32,419 nt of DNA, taken from positions 1 to 32,419 of the forward strand of contig JALOQW010000003.1 in assembly GCA_025459275.1 (NCBI GenBank), read 5' to 3'. The stretch comes from Pirellula sp. GTDB taxonomy: Bacteria > Planctomycetota > Planctomycetia > Pirellulales > Pirellulaceae. The notes beneath the pieces are model-generated. The model did not search any database. It saw nothing but the letters and a program-made list of their open reading frames with translations, and had not been told where the DNA came from. Of the stretch, positions 8,951 through 16,470 are shown one piece after another. The position numbers were made by a program, and so were the translations under genes. How positions within the stretch are numbered: position 1 is the first letter of the stretch; every line of letters begins with the position of its first letter.

Positions 8951-9085
8951 TTCATACTGAGTGGATTGCGTTTCCATTCCGAATCCGATTCCATCGCTCA
9001 TGCAAGCGGCAGGGCGCAAGCCCTCCGGTACCGCACCCGCACCCGTTCTATCTCCTGAGCCTCCCATCAACCAGGCAAGCCTACC

Positions 9086-9907
9086 ATGACGCAATTCCAA
9101 ATCCTTCCCGACGAAGCGGCCTTGAAAGCTTTGGGCCGCGATTTGAAGTTCTATCCGGTAACGAACGACCACCCCAAGACGCTGTCGCTCGCGCAAATCG
9201 AACATTACAACCGCTTGGGATACATCGCTCCGTTGGATGTCTTTAGCGAGAGCGAAATTGGAGCCATTCGGACTTACTTCGATGATCTTCTGGCTCAAGT
9301 GATCGCGGCTGGTGGGGACAGTTATTCGATTTCATCGGCTCATCTCAAGTATGGTCCGGTCTACGACATCCTGACCGATCCACGCATCGTCAGTTACGTA
9401 TCAGATTTGTTCGGCGAAAACGTGATCGCTTGGGGCTCTCACTTCTTTTGCAAGATGCCCCATGATGGCAAGCAAGTCGCATGGCACCAGGACGCGAGCT
9501 ACTGGCCATTGTCTCCGTCCAAGGCTGCAACGGTGTGGCTAGCCATCGACGATGCGGATCGTGAGAATGCGTGCATGAAGTTCGTGGCCGGCTCCCATCA
9601 TTTTGGGCACATGACCTACCGATCGAGCGAGAACGATGACCACAATGTTCTCAATCAGTCGATCGATAATGCGGAGCAGTATGGAGAGGTGGTCTATGAT
9701 CAACTCAAGGCGGGACAGGTTTCGATTCACAGCGACTTGTTGTTGCATGGCTCCGAAGCCAATGATTCGCATCGCCGACGCTGTGGCTTGACCTTGAGAT
9801 ATTGCTCTGCCGATGTACGCGCTGCGATGCGATGGAATGAAAAAGGGGTATGGGTTCGCGGAAGCGATCCGACTGGTCATTGGTTCAACAACGCCCGGCC
9901 CGCTTAG
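9086..9907 (+). CDS. Phytanoyl-CoA dioxygenase (PhyH) family Fe(II)/2-oxoglutarate oxygenase
   Basis: 273 residues. The metal triad is visible: VAWHQDASYW gives His134 and Asp136, and LLLHGSEAN gives His221. The arginines just after it (HRRRCGLTLRY) are placed to bind 2-oxoglutarate. GSHHFGHM in the middle is typical of the family. These enzymes hydroxylate a wide range of small molecules, including lipids, amino acids, ectoine and natural products, so the substrate cannot be assigned. The gene is monocistronic by context: 204 bp of non-coding DNA lies upstream and a convergent gene begins 24 bp downstream. Confidence 0.87.
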   Translation: MTQFQILPDEAALKALGRDLKFYPVTNDHPKTLSLAQIEHYNRLGYIAPLDVFSESEIGAIRTYFDDLLAQVIAAGGDSYSISSAHLKYGPVYDILTDPRIVSYVSDLFGENVIAWGSHFFCKMPHDGKQVAWHQDASYWPLSPSKAATVWLAIDDADRENACMKFVAGSHHFGHMTYRSSENDDHNVLNQSIDNAEQYGEVVYDQLKAGQVSIHSDLLLHGSEANDSHRRRCGLTLRYCSADVRAAMRWNEKGVWVRGSDPTGHWFNNARPA

Positions 9908-9931
9908 CATCCCCCGACTAACCATCACTCC

Positions 9932-10870
9932 CTAACACTCCTTGAGAATTTCTCGGACCTGTTCGATCACCGTCTCGGGCGCTTCTTCCATGACGTAGTG
10001 CCCGACGTCGTTCAGTTCCACCGTTCGCGCGTCAGGCCATGCGGCTTCCAACCGTCGCAAGCACTCCGGCCGAAAACACCAATCCTTCATTCCCCAAACA
10101 AGGCGAATCGGCAGGTGTTTCAGTTTCGGCAGATGCAACTCCAGTCGCTGAAGAACGCCGTAGGTCGGATGCAATGGGGAGAAGGGGATGTCCTTCACAA
10201 ACGCATCGATGCCGACTCGATTGGCAGGACTGTCGTAGGGAGCAAGAAGCCCTTCGCGAACAGGTTCGTCCAAATACGGCAAACGATGAATCGCCATCCG
10301 AGTCGCCGCGACGGCAAACGCGTTGGCATATCGAATCGCCCACGAGCCTACATACGGAATGCGACAAGCCGCAATGCGCCAGGGGACGTAGGGCGGCACG
10401 AAGGCGCCGGTATTCAAGACGACGATCCCTGCCATGCGATCGATGCACTGGAGGGCTGCTCCGAGTCCGATTGCACCTCCCCAATCGTGGACCACCAGGA
10501 CAATCCGTTCGAGATCCATGGCTTCGATCCATTGTACCAAACGCTCGGTGTGATTCTCTAGCGAGTATCGGTAATGCTGCGGCTTGGAACTCATGCCGCA
10601 ACCGAGATGATCCAATGCCAACGCCCGATGGGTCGTACGAAGATCTCGAATGAGATCGCGATAATAAAACGACCACGTTGGATTGCCGTGAATGGCCAGA
10701 ACGCACGGCTGCTCCTCTCGGGTCTTATCGCGAGTGCGACGAAAGGCAGAATACCGGTCTGCAACCGGTCCTTCGTCGATGTAGTGCAATCGCAGGCCGT
10801 AGGGCATGGACCAATAATGGGATTGGAACGGGTACAAACGGCGCCACTGGGCATCCACCGATGAAATCAT
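9932..10870 (-). CDS. Alpha/beta hydrolase, haloalkane dehalogenase-like
   Basis: 312 residues. LAIHGNPTWSFYYRDL gives the oxyanion and halide-site region, and LVVHDWGGAIGLG has Asp129 as nucleophile, the haloalkane dehalogenase/epoxide hydrolase pattern rather than the Ser of esterases. WGMKDWCF (Asp263) and DVGHYVMEEAPE (His291) complete a triad. HGNPTWSFYYR also occurs in OleB-type beta-lactone decarboxylases, so dehalogenase activity is not assured. I start at ATG 10870 because it overlaps the upstream stop as ATGA, a usual sign of translational coupling. A GTG at 10879 is the alternative. It is the last gene of the queF operon. Confidence 0.85.
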   Translation of the reverse strand: MISSVDAQWRRLYPFQSHYWSMPYGLRLHYIDEGPVADRYSAFRRTRDKTREEQPCVLAIHGNPTWSFYYRDLIRDLRTTHRALALDHLGCGMSSKPQHYRYSLENHTERLVQWIEAMDLERIVLVVHDWGGAIGLGAALQCIDRMAGIVVLNTGAFVPPYVPWRIAACRIPYVGSWAIRYANAFAVAATRMAIHRLPYLDEPVREGLLAPYDSPANRVGIDAFVKDIPFSPLHPTYGVLQRLELHLPKLKHLPIRLVWGMKDWCFRPECLRRLEAAWPDARTVELNDVGHYVMEEAPETVIEQVREILKEC

Positions 10871-11877
10871 GGTCGACACGCTCGGATATCGTCAAAGTTG
10901 CGCAGTGCGTACGGCAGTCCGACATAGTCCAAGAGTCGGCACAGAGCTCGCAGCGCCACACCAAATCCGTCAGGGCCACTAAAGCCTCCGAACTGGCCGC
11001 CTCCTTTGACATGGGGTTCAAGATCGATGAACAATCCCGGAATTCCTCGAGCCTTCAAGCGTTCCAAAATCGAAGGGTAGTTCTCTTTCAGATCGCGGAA
11101 GATTGCTTCATGGCCACTATCCCCGATATCGGCGGGGACAAACGCCTTGAGGCTCTCTTCATCGACATGAGTTGAGCGCGTCAGTGGTCGCTTGTAGTCC
11201 TTGACATGGATCCAACCCAGTCCGTGCTTCATCGCGTGATACTCTTCAAGGACTTGATCGGTGGACATGCCTTGGCAAACCAGGTTGGCTCCGTCGAAGA
11301 CGAGTACCAATCCAGGATGCGCGACAGCATCGTGGATCCGCGCGAGCAGTTTCCCCGTTTGTCCGACGAGGTTGGCTTCGACTTCCAATCCAAAGGTCAG
11401 CCCGAAGGAATCGCAGACGCGCACGATCTCTCCGATTTGATCGATCGCTTGTGGCATATGCTGCTCTGCATCGGTTCCCCGCGGGTGGTAGAACGAAAAG
11501 CCTCGAATCAATTTGCAATGAAAGCGATTGGCTAGTTCGCACGCCCGTCGTACATCGCGAGAGAGGTATTCGTTGAACGGTACGAAGCGATTGCTGGTTC
11601 CATCGTCGATGTCAAGCAACTTGACCTTACCGATCGGAGAGCCGATGGATGAAACACTCAATCCGTACTCAGACTGCAATTGCAGAATCTGATCGATGGT
11701 GTCCGAATCCAGCTGCATGACGTTTTGAATGCCGGCACCGGCGTCAATGAAGCGGATGGTGTAATACTTCAAGCCCAATGCGGCAAAGGCGCAAAACTGC
11801 TGCATCGCTGTCTTTTGATTCGCAGCTTCGTCAGCCAGTCCGCCCAAAATCAATGGAGGCAAATGCGATGGTGGCAT
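10867..11877 (-). CDS. Sugar phosphate isomerase/epimerase-like TIM-barrel protein
   Basis: 336 residues from ATG 11877. The sequence has the xylose-isomerase-like (AP endonuclease 2 superfamily) layout: ALGLKYYTIRFIDAG at the first strand, FGLEVEANLVGQ with a probable metal-ligand Glu, LVFDGANLV, and WIHVKDYKR with His and Lys near the metal site. GHEAIFRDLKENY and LFIDLEPHVKGGG lie near the end. The family includes epimerases, isomerases and inosose dehydratases; no substrate can be named. The ATG shares one base with the queF stop (TGATG), and its own stop overlaps the hydrolase start (ATGA), so the three genes form a tightly coupled operon. Confidence 0.85.
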   Translation of the reverse strand: MPPSHLPPLILGGLADEAANQKTAMQQFCAFAALGLKYYTIRFIDAGAGIQNVMQLDSDTIDQILQLQSEYGLSVSSIGSPIGKVKLLDIDDGTSNRFVPFNEYLSRDVRRACELANRFHCKLIRGFSFYHPRGTDAEQHMPQAIDQIGEIVRVCDSFGLTFGLEVEANLVGQTGKLLARIHDAVAHPGLVLVFDGANLVCQGMSTDQVLEEYHAMKHGLGWIHVKDYKRPLTRSTHVDEESLKAFVPADIGDSGHEAIFRDLKENYPSILERLKARGIPGLFIDLEPHVKGGGQFGGFSGPDGFGVALRALCRLLDYVGLPYALRNFDDIRACRP

Positions 11878-12251
11878 CAACGTTCCCCGGCGGTTGTGCA
11901 GTTGTATTTCACGGTGATGTTGGAAGTGATCCCGCCGCGGGCTCCCCAACGGCTCTCCAGTTCCGCAGAGCGCGGTGCCACAACGGCCAAGAAATCATCG
12001 AATATGCGATTCGTGACGTTCTCGTAGAAGATCCCCTCGTTGCGGAATCGCTGCAAATAGAGTTTGAGGCTCTTTAGTTCGACACACTTCTTGTCCGGCA
12101 CATAGCGAAACACTAAGGTTCCAAAGTCCGGTTGGCCGGTCTTGGGACACATGGAAGTGAACTCCGGACAAACGATCTCGATGGTGTAGTCGCGGTCGGG
12201 GTAGGAATTGTCAAAGCACTCGAGCTGGTCAACGAAGGGTGTCCCTGGCAC
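11877..12251 (-). CDS. queF: NADPH-dependent 7-cyano-7-deazaguanine (preQ0) reductase QueF
   Basis: 124 residues from a GTG at 12251. [18 protein letters not shown] contains the catalytic Cys (FTSMC) and the conserved Asp, and [20 protein letters not shown] is the QueF motif, as in short unimodular QueF proteins. It reduces preQ0 to preQ1 for queuosine in tRNA. The frame is open further upstream, but that part is antisense to queE and has no family similarity. An AGAG lies 8 nt before the GTG. Family members usually begin 15-25 residues before the PDRDY element, which fits this start, but no ATG is present, so the exact start is uncertain. queE is divergent 150 bp away. Confidence 0.92.
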   Translation of the reverse strand: MPGTPFVDQLECFDNSYPDRDYTIEIVCPEFTSMCPKTGQPDFGTLVFRYVPDKKCVELKSLKLYLQRFRNEGIFYENVTNRIFDDFLAVVAPRSAELESRWGARGGITSNITVKYNCTTAGER

Positions 12252-12401
12252 AGCAATTTCTCTAAGTTTAGTGTTACCCGGCGGATAGGAAAAAGTCAGA
12301 CGCCTTGGCGTCGTCCGATCGACCGAATATCTTAACAGCCATATTGGTTCGCAACAGATCGTTTCAGTAGAAGCGGTCGTCGGGTTCGGGAGTTCGATCG
12401 C

Positions 12402-13091
12402 GTGATTCGCATCGCAGAAGTGTTCCACAGTGTGCAGGGAGAGGGATTTCTCGCCGGAACCCCGAGCATTTTCGTCCGTACAAGCGGCTGCAACTTGCGT
12501 TGCTGGTACTGCGACACGCGTTACGCCTCCTGGGAACCAGAGGGGGAATTGCAGTCGGTCGATTCGGTGCTTCAAGCAGTCCAGCGTTGGCCAACGCACC
12601 ATGTCGTCGTGACCGGAGGGGAGCCGATGATCTTCGATGAGCTGGCTCTGTTGTGCCAAGGAATCCGGGACTTGGGCAGGCATATCACGATCGAGACCGC
12701 AGGTACCGTGGATCGCGATGTGCCATGCGATCTGTGGTCGATCAGTCCCAAGCTCAGCAACTCGACACCGGTCGGTTACACCAGCGACACTTGGATCGAG
12801 CAGCATGAGCAACGGCGCAAGCAACCGGCGATCGTCGAGTCCCTCATGCAGCGGGGAGAGTATCAACTCAAGTTCGTCGTCGGTTCGATTTTGGATGCCG
12901 AAGAAGTACTCGAGTACTTAAAGGAGCTTCACGGCTGGTCTCGGGATCGCGTCTTGATGATGCCGCGTGGGATCACCTCACAAGAGCTTCAACTCCAGAC
13001 CAGTTGGCTGACTCAATGGTGCCGCGACCATGACTTGCGCTTGTGCGATCGCCTCCACATCCATTGGTTCGGCAACCGCCGCGGCACGTAA
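12402..13091 (+). CDS. queE: 7-carboxy-7-deazaguanine synthase QueE (radical SAM)
   Basis: 229 residues. It begins [20 protein letters not shown], the QueE signature, followed by [10 protein letters not shown] with the CX3CX2C cluster at Cys30, Cys34 and Cys37 that ligates the 4Fe-4S centre. VVVTGGEPM is the SAM-binding GGE motif. The enzyme converts 6-carboxytetrahydropterin to 7-carboxy-7-deazaguanine in queuosine synthesis. The start is GTG 12402. It is divergent from queF, so one 150-bp region may control both; queC and queD are not in the window. A decayed copy of its last ~36 codons is present 2.9 kb downstream (15,962-16,078). Confidence 0.95.
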   Translation: MIRIAEVFHSVQGEGFLAGTPSIFVRTSGCNLRCWYCDTRYASWEPEGELQSVDSVLQAVQRWPTHHVVVTGGEPMIFDELALLCQGIRDLGRHITIETAGTVDRDVPCDLWSISPKLSNSTPVGYTSDTWIEQHEQRRKQPAIVESLMQRGEYQLKFVVGSILDAEEVLEYLKELHGWSRDRVLMMPRGITSQELQLQTSWLTQWCRDHDLRLCDRLHIHWFGNRRGT

Positions 13092-13130
13092 ATTCCGTAG
13101 AGCAGTTGTCCTCAACTGTCTCCCGCATCT

Positions 13131-13167
13131 CCTGAGCCGCAAGCGCTAGCTGCGCTCCGGGGTATCG
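13131..13167 (+). repeat. REP-like intergenic repeat, copy 1
   Basis: A 37-bp sequence beginning CCTGAGCCGCAAGCGCTAGC is repeated exactly at 13,299-13,335. About 50 more bases after each copy are also recognisably related (both reach GCGGCAGCTGG). The GC-rich, partly palindromic design fits dispersed extragenic palindromes of planctomycete genomes. Just before it, at ~13,114-13,129, CAGTTG-TCCT-CAACTG can form a small hairpin after queE, without a T tract. Confidence 0.8.
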
Positions 13168-13256
13168 TCTTGTTTAGAACCGCTGCCGCTCACTGCCAAC
13201 CAACGACTGCGGCAGCTGGTATCTCATAACCCGTCCCTCTAACGCGGCTAACGCCC

Positions 13257-13308
13257 GCGGCTCACGACGGATCTACGACGGCCTGCGGCCGACGGATCCC
13301 TGAGCCGC
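13257..13308. repeat. Inverted repeat GCGGCTCA / TGAGCCGC
   Basis: A perfect 8-bp inverted repeat spans 13,257-13,264 and 13,301-13,308. The interior holds a duplicated CGACGGATC and a small GGCC-TGC-GGCC palindrome. The right arm is the beginning of the second REP-like copy, so the REP unit and this palindrome may together form one folded element. Confidence 0.6.
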
Positions 13309-13335
13309 AAGCGCTAGCTGCGCTCCGGGGTATCG
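13299..13335 (+). repeat. REP-like intergenic repeat, copy 2
   Basis: This is an exact 37-bp match to 13,131-13,167, in the same orientation and 168 bp apart, followed by a similar diverged tail. See the first copy for description. Confidence 0.8.
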
Positions 13336-13394
13336 CCATGTTCAGATACGCTACCGTTCACTGTCACTCAGCCATTGCGGCAGCTGGGAGAGCG

Positions 13395-13410
13395 GTGGGT
13401 GTTAACCCAC
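13395..13410. repeat. Palindrome GTGGGT-GTTA-ACCCAC
   Basis: A perfect 6-bp stem with a GTTA loop. The same palindrome at 16,097-16,112 has GCGGGT/ACCCGC, so one base pair has changed on both arms together (T-A versus C-G). Flanking bases (AGCGG before, TGTT after) also match. Confidence 0.65.
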
Positions 13411-13454
13411 TGTTTCTGGAACGCCGTGAACCGCAATGCGAGCTCAAGTCCATT

Positions 13455-13671
13455 GGCTTTAGGGCCGAATGGCCCGACAGAACTTAAGCCGACAGCGTAA
13501 GCTGCGGGTTCGCAATGAAAGAGAAGCCCTAAGGGCCTGAAGGGTCGAAAGAAACGCCGGACCTGAGAAGAAGTGTGGCACGATGCTCCGCCGTCGTGAT
13601 CTGTTTCCAAGTTACCGCCCAGACCGGAACACACGATCCCGCTTGCAGGACCTGGATCGCAACGGGTGGCC
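13455..13671 (+). repeat. Repeat block B, copy 1
   Basis: Two adjoining stretches, 13,455-13,558 and 13,559-13,671, are repeated in the same order at 15,497-15,598 and 15,740-15,852 with scattered substitutions and small indels. In copy 2 they are separated by about 140 bp of extra palindromic sequence. Shared landmarks are GGCTTTAGGGCC, GCAGAACTT-like and CCGCCGTCGTGAT. Minus-strand reading frames through it give a protein-like string shared by both copies (HDGGASCH), but gaps and stops point to a DNA repeat, not a gene. Confidence 0.75.
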
Positions 13672-13687
13672 ATGGCCGCCTCAGATT

Positions 13688-14965
13688 CTATTCGTTGACA
13701 GTGTCGATCTCTGCCTCGAGCTCGACGGCGGGGAACGGGTCCTCAAAGGACTGCCATGATTCGGGACCTTGGACAAACTCGAGATCCGTTAGTAGGCACG
13801 AGTCGAGAATCTCTCGGATGGAGTTTTCGTCCATGGCGTTTCCGATGAAGACGAGTTCTTGGCGACGATCCCCGTGCTCTCCCACATACGCGCTTTTTGG
13901 CTTGTCGATCTCTTCTTGGGATTCGGGCCACTCGTCTTCAGGTGCTGCTGCCCACCAGTAACCTGCTGGATCGATCCGAATCGAGCAGCCTGCTTGGGAC
14001 CAGTCGTAAGCCCAGTCGTTTTTTGAGGCGATCCAAGTCAGTCCCTTGCTCCGAAGCACGCCGGTAAAGATGCCGTCGTTCAGGCTCTCATCCAACGCGT
14101 TCGACAAGCGTTGTGGATGGAAGGGGCGTCGGCTGCGATACACGAAGCTCGATATGCCATACTCTTCAGTTTCCGTGGACTCTTCTCCTCGCGGCACCGA
14201 TAGCCAATCGGGCCTCGATTCCGCTTCGGACAACGAAAACAGACGTGTGCCGAGGATTTCGTTCAATGGCACTTGTCCTTCAACGCAGCACAGGATCTTG
14301 GCAGTCCCATTCAGTTTTCGAAGCAAGGTTTTCAGTTGCTCGAGATCGTAGGGTGTGACCAGATCGGTCTTGTTGATCAAGATCACGTTGGCAAACTCCA
14401 CCTGGTCGACAAGGAGATCCACGATGTTTCGCTTGTCATCCTCTCCCAAGCCGATTTGGCGGTCGGAGAGATCATCGAAGGAATCGTACTCTGCCATGAA
14501 GTTGCTTGCGTCGACGACGGTCACCATGGTGTCCAGTTCTGCCAGTAGCGACAGGCTGTTCCCTTCAGAGTCTTCAAAGGTGAATGTTTCGGCGACCGGC
14601 ATGGGTTCACTGATTCCAGTCGACTCGATGAGGAGGTAGTCGAATCGACCTTCTCGTGCGAGCTTGGAGACCTCGATGAGAAGATCCTCGCGAAGTGTGC
14701 AGCAAATGCATCCGTTGGTCATCTCGACCAATTGCTCTTCGGTTCGTGACAGATTGGCGTCCCCTTTCCTGACCAGCGCGGCATCGATATTGATTTCGCT
14801 CATGTCATTCACGATGACGGCCACTCGCATACCGCCTCGGTTGCACAAAACATGATTCAACAAAGTCGTCTTCCCCGCGCCGAGGAAGCCAGACAGCACG
14901 GTTACGGGCAACTTTCGTACGGATCCCTCGTCGTTCGTGGCATGGTTGGGGGGAAGCTTCGTCAT
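13688..14965 (-). CDS. COG0523 GTP-binding metallochaperone (CobW/YciC/ZagA type)
   Basis: 425 residues. Walker A is [10 protein letters not shown] (residues 25-34), the metal-binding GCICC motif is at Cys86-Cys89, [10 protein letters not shown] follows the Walker B strand, and LINKTDLV is the guanine-specificity NKxD motif. The C-terminal half ([15 protein letters not shown] onward) is the CobW_C domain. COG0523 proteins bind and deliver metals, often zinc, and many are induced on zinc starvation. The gene stands alone between two repeat-rich intergenic regions. A partial palindrome ATGCA-N7-TGCAT about 170 bp upstream could be an operator, but no Zur site can be claimed. The metal is not determined by sequence. 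Confidence 0.9.
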   Translation of the reverse strand: MTKLPPNHATNDEGSVRKLPVTVLSGFLGAGKTTLLNHVLCNRGGMRVAVIVNDMSEINIDAALVRKGDANLSRTEEQLVEMTNGCICCTLREDLLIEVSKLAREGRFDYLLIESTGISEPMPVAETFTFEDSEGNSLSLLAELDTMVTVVDASNFMAEYDSFDDLSDRQIGLGEDDKRNIVDLLVDQVEFANVILINKTDLVTPYDLEQLKTLLRKLNGTAKILCCVEGQVPLNEILGTRLFSLSEAESRPDWLSVPRGEESTETEEYGISSFVYRSRRPFHPQRLSNALDESLNDGIFTGVLRSKGLTWIASKNDWAYDWSQAGCSIRIDPAGYWWAAAPEDEWPESQEEIDKPKSAYVGEHGDRRQELVFIGNAMDENSIREILDSCLLTDLEFVQGPESWQSFEDPFPAVELEAEIDTVNE

Positions 14966-15021
14966 GGTTCAAGGTTTGAAAAAGGCCGGTGAATCTCTAG
15001 AGTGCCAACTCCGAGCCGAAG

Positions 15022-15114
15022 TCAGCAACAGACCTGCTGCGCGTCGATACCGCAATGCACGGAAATGATCGTCGACGCATATTTAGTGCACCCGCATCCC
15101 TTGTGCAGAAGCAT
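15022..15114 (-). CDS. Possible 30-residue Cys-rich peptide upstream of the COG0523 gene
   Basis: A short frame on the same strand ends 57 bp before the COG0523 start. It encodes a peptide with LLHKGCGCTKYA, VHCGI and a terminal CC: five Cys and two His in 30 residues, the composition of a small metal-binding peptide. No good ribosome-binding site precedes the ATG at 15,114, and the frame stays open further upstream, so chance is quite possible. It is listed because of its position next to a metal chaperone gene. Confidence 0.2.
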   Translation of the reverse strand: MLLHKGCGCTKYASTIISVHCGIDAQQVCC

Positions 15115-15133
15115 CTTAACAGACCATCGCGAC

Positions 15134-15150
15134 ATGCACAATAATTGCAT
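15134..15150. promoter_or_regulatory. Partial palindrome upstream of the COG0523 gene
   Basis: On the minus strand this reads ATGCAATTATTGTGCAT, with 5-bp perfect arms and an AT-rich centre, in an otherwise GC-richer stretch. The size and look suit a Fur-family (Zur) operator or a promoter region, but the arms are short and no planctomycete consensus was available to compare. Confidence 0.2.
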
Positions 15151-15272
15151 AAGCGGATTTCTGAAATCTGTCCGTAACCTTTGGCTCATCAAGGAATGCA
15201 GACTATCGATGCGATGATCTGAGACGGCAGCGAGTGCCCCCGGCGTTTCCCCCCGTGCTGGTTTCGATTGCA

Positions 15273-15338
15273 GTCCGATGTTGGTACGAGCGTGAACAAG
15301 ATGGGACATAGGGACGCTCGACGATGGAGCGTCGAGCC
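15273..15338 (+). repeat. Repeat C, copy 1, with a hairpin
   Basis: It matches 15,859-15,924 with substitutions. Shared landmarks are GATGTT at the left and GCGTCGAGCC at the right. Inside, GACGCTC-GACGATG-GAGCGTC forms a perfect 7-bp stem (15,313-15,333). This looks like a palindromic intergenic element. Confidence 0.7.
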
Positions 15339-15496
15339 AAAAAGAAACGCCCCGGGGACACACACTTTCCCACGGGGCTCATTGCACAATGCAAGCTATC
15401 CCCTATCCGTGTTGGGCTCTTGCCTCGGTGTATGCCTCCGCATCGTCCTTGCCTGGGTGTGTGTACTCTCATCGTCAACGGGAGGTCGAGTCCGAT

Positions 15497-15852
15497 GGCT
15501 TTAGGGCCGACGGCCCGGCAGAACTTCAGACGGCAGCGATAGCTGCCGGGTTGCGATGAAAGAGGATCCCAAAGGCCTGAAAGGCCGAAAGAAATGCCGT
15601 TTCAGCACAACAAGCACTCGCACCGACAGATCGCTATTGGGCGCAACAAATCATCTGTCGCCCCATTCGGGGCTTTGGGGGTATGTGGGGCCGTGTTACC
15701 CGGACCTATCGGCCCGGGCTAAAGTTCTGCCGGTCCTTCGGACCTGGGAAGTGGTGTGGCACGACGCACCGCCGTCGTGATTCGTTTTCAAGCACCGCTC
15801 AGACCAAGACACACGATCCCGCGTCCGGGACCCGCATCGCAACGGGGGGGCC
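15497..15852 (+). repeat. Repeat block B, copy 2 (with insertion)
   Basis: 15,497-15,598 and 15,740-15,852 match the two halves of 13,455-13,671. The 15,599-15,739 interval is additional. It ends with AAGTTCTGCCGG, the reverse complement of part of the left half (CGGCAGAACTT near 15,516), and GGTCCTTCGGACC, a perfect small palindrome. The insertion thus contains inverted pieces of the same repeat family. No protein-coding gene is supported here. Confidence 0.7.
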
Positions 15853-15858
15853 AATGCG

Positions 15859-15924
15859 GTCTGATGTTTGTTCAAATGTGGGTAAGAATAGACGAAGGGA
15901 CACTCGGCGGCGTAGCGTCGAGCC
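15859..15924 (+). repeat. Repeat C, copy 2
   Basis: A diverged direct copy of 15,273-15,338. The central stem is less perfect than in copy 1. It directly follows block B copy 2 and lies about 40 bp before the queE-like fragment. Confidence 0.65.
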
Positions 15925-15961
15925 ACAATGTCCCCTCGCCATACACTGAGTGCCACCCACG

Positions 15962-16078
15962 AATCTCAGCAAGAACTTCAACCACAGACTGGTTGGCTGA
16001 CTCCATGGTGCCGTGACCATGACTTGCGATTTTGTGATTGCTTGCACATCCACGGGTTCGGGAACTTCGGCGGCGCAC
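15962..16078 (+). pseudogene. Decayed copy of the 3' end of queE
   Basis: Translating from 15,961 gives [20 protein letters not shown] followed by FCDCLHIHGFGN, which matches the C-terminus of the intact QueE in this window ([20 protein letters not shown] then [12 protein letters not shown]). By hand count 27 of the last 36 QueE residues are identical. The match stops abruptly on the left near a 1-nt indel. On the right the stop is lost and the frame reads on to TGTTAA at ~16,102. The radical-SAM core is absent, so this cannot be a working enzyme. It is a remnant of a duplication or recombination involving the end of queE. Confidence 0.85.
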
Positions 16079-16096
16079 AAGCATGGATGGCGAGCG

Positions 16097-16112
16097 GCGG
16101 GTGTTAACCCGC
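16097..16112. repeat. Palindrome GCGGGT-GTTA-ACCCGC after the queE fragment
   Basis: A perfect 6-bp stem with a GTTA loop, matching 13,395-13,410 with a compensated base pair. Here it follows the queE-like fragment after about 20 bp. After intact queE the equivalent palindrome lies about 300 bp downstream, beyond two REP-like copies. Confidence 0.65.
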
Positions 16113-16470
16113 TGTTCCTTGGTTTACCAAAGGTAGGCTCAACGCCCAGTTACGGAGATAAACCGTCAACTGACTTAAGCCCATCATCAGAAGGCATGGG
16201 ATGACAACCAACGGGACCGCCGATGCCCATCACCCCTTCATCCAACGTTTACCATCGCCAATGAACGATGTTTCGACGGCAAGAGTCAGAGGAGACAATG
16301 AGAGCATTGCAACATCGACCAGACTCCGCGGCAGCACTTTACTAATGTCAATAGTCGGTTGTTTCCAGTGGTTGTGCAACGCAAATGGTAGCATCAGCAA
16401 ATAGGATCCACCAACGAGCCACCTAAGCGAAGCGGGTATGACTCGCCACCGGAAGGTTTGCGTTACGGAT
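16113..16470. other. Non-coding stretch with no recognised gene
   Basis: After the palindrome there is one more small hairpin (CCTTGGT/ACCAAAGG with one bulged base, ~16,116-16,133). Otherwise I see no gene, repeat or convincing promoter before the convergent end of the FGE-like gene at 16,471. Confidence 0.5.

Noticed and set aside
12252-12401. preQ1 riboswitch in the queF-queE gap
   Set aside because: I could not find the short hairpin plus A-rich tail that defines preQ1-I, or a convincing alternative class.
12252-12866. Open frame extending queF upstream by about 205 residues
   Set aside because: It is antisense to queE, has no QueF-family similarity and no good start; known short QueF proteins begin near the GTG at 12,251.
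13368-13673. 101-residue minus-strand frame sharing HDGGASCH with another at 15,696-15,956
   Set aside because: The similarity is at DNA level through repeat block B, with indels between copies that break any common frame; it would be a typical false conserved protein.
15268-15949. Short plus-strand frames with a shared SVEP-like string
   Set aside because: They come from translation of repeat C; stops and frame differences argue against genes.
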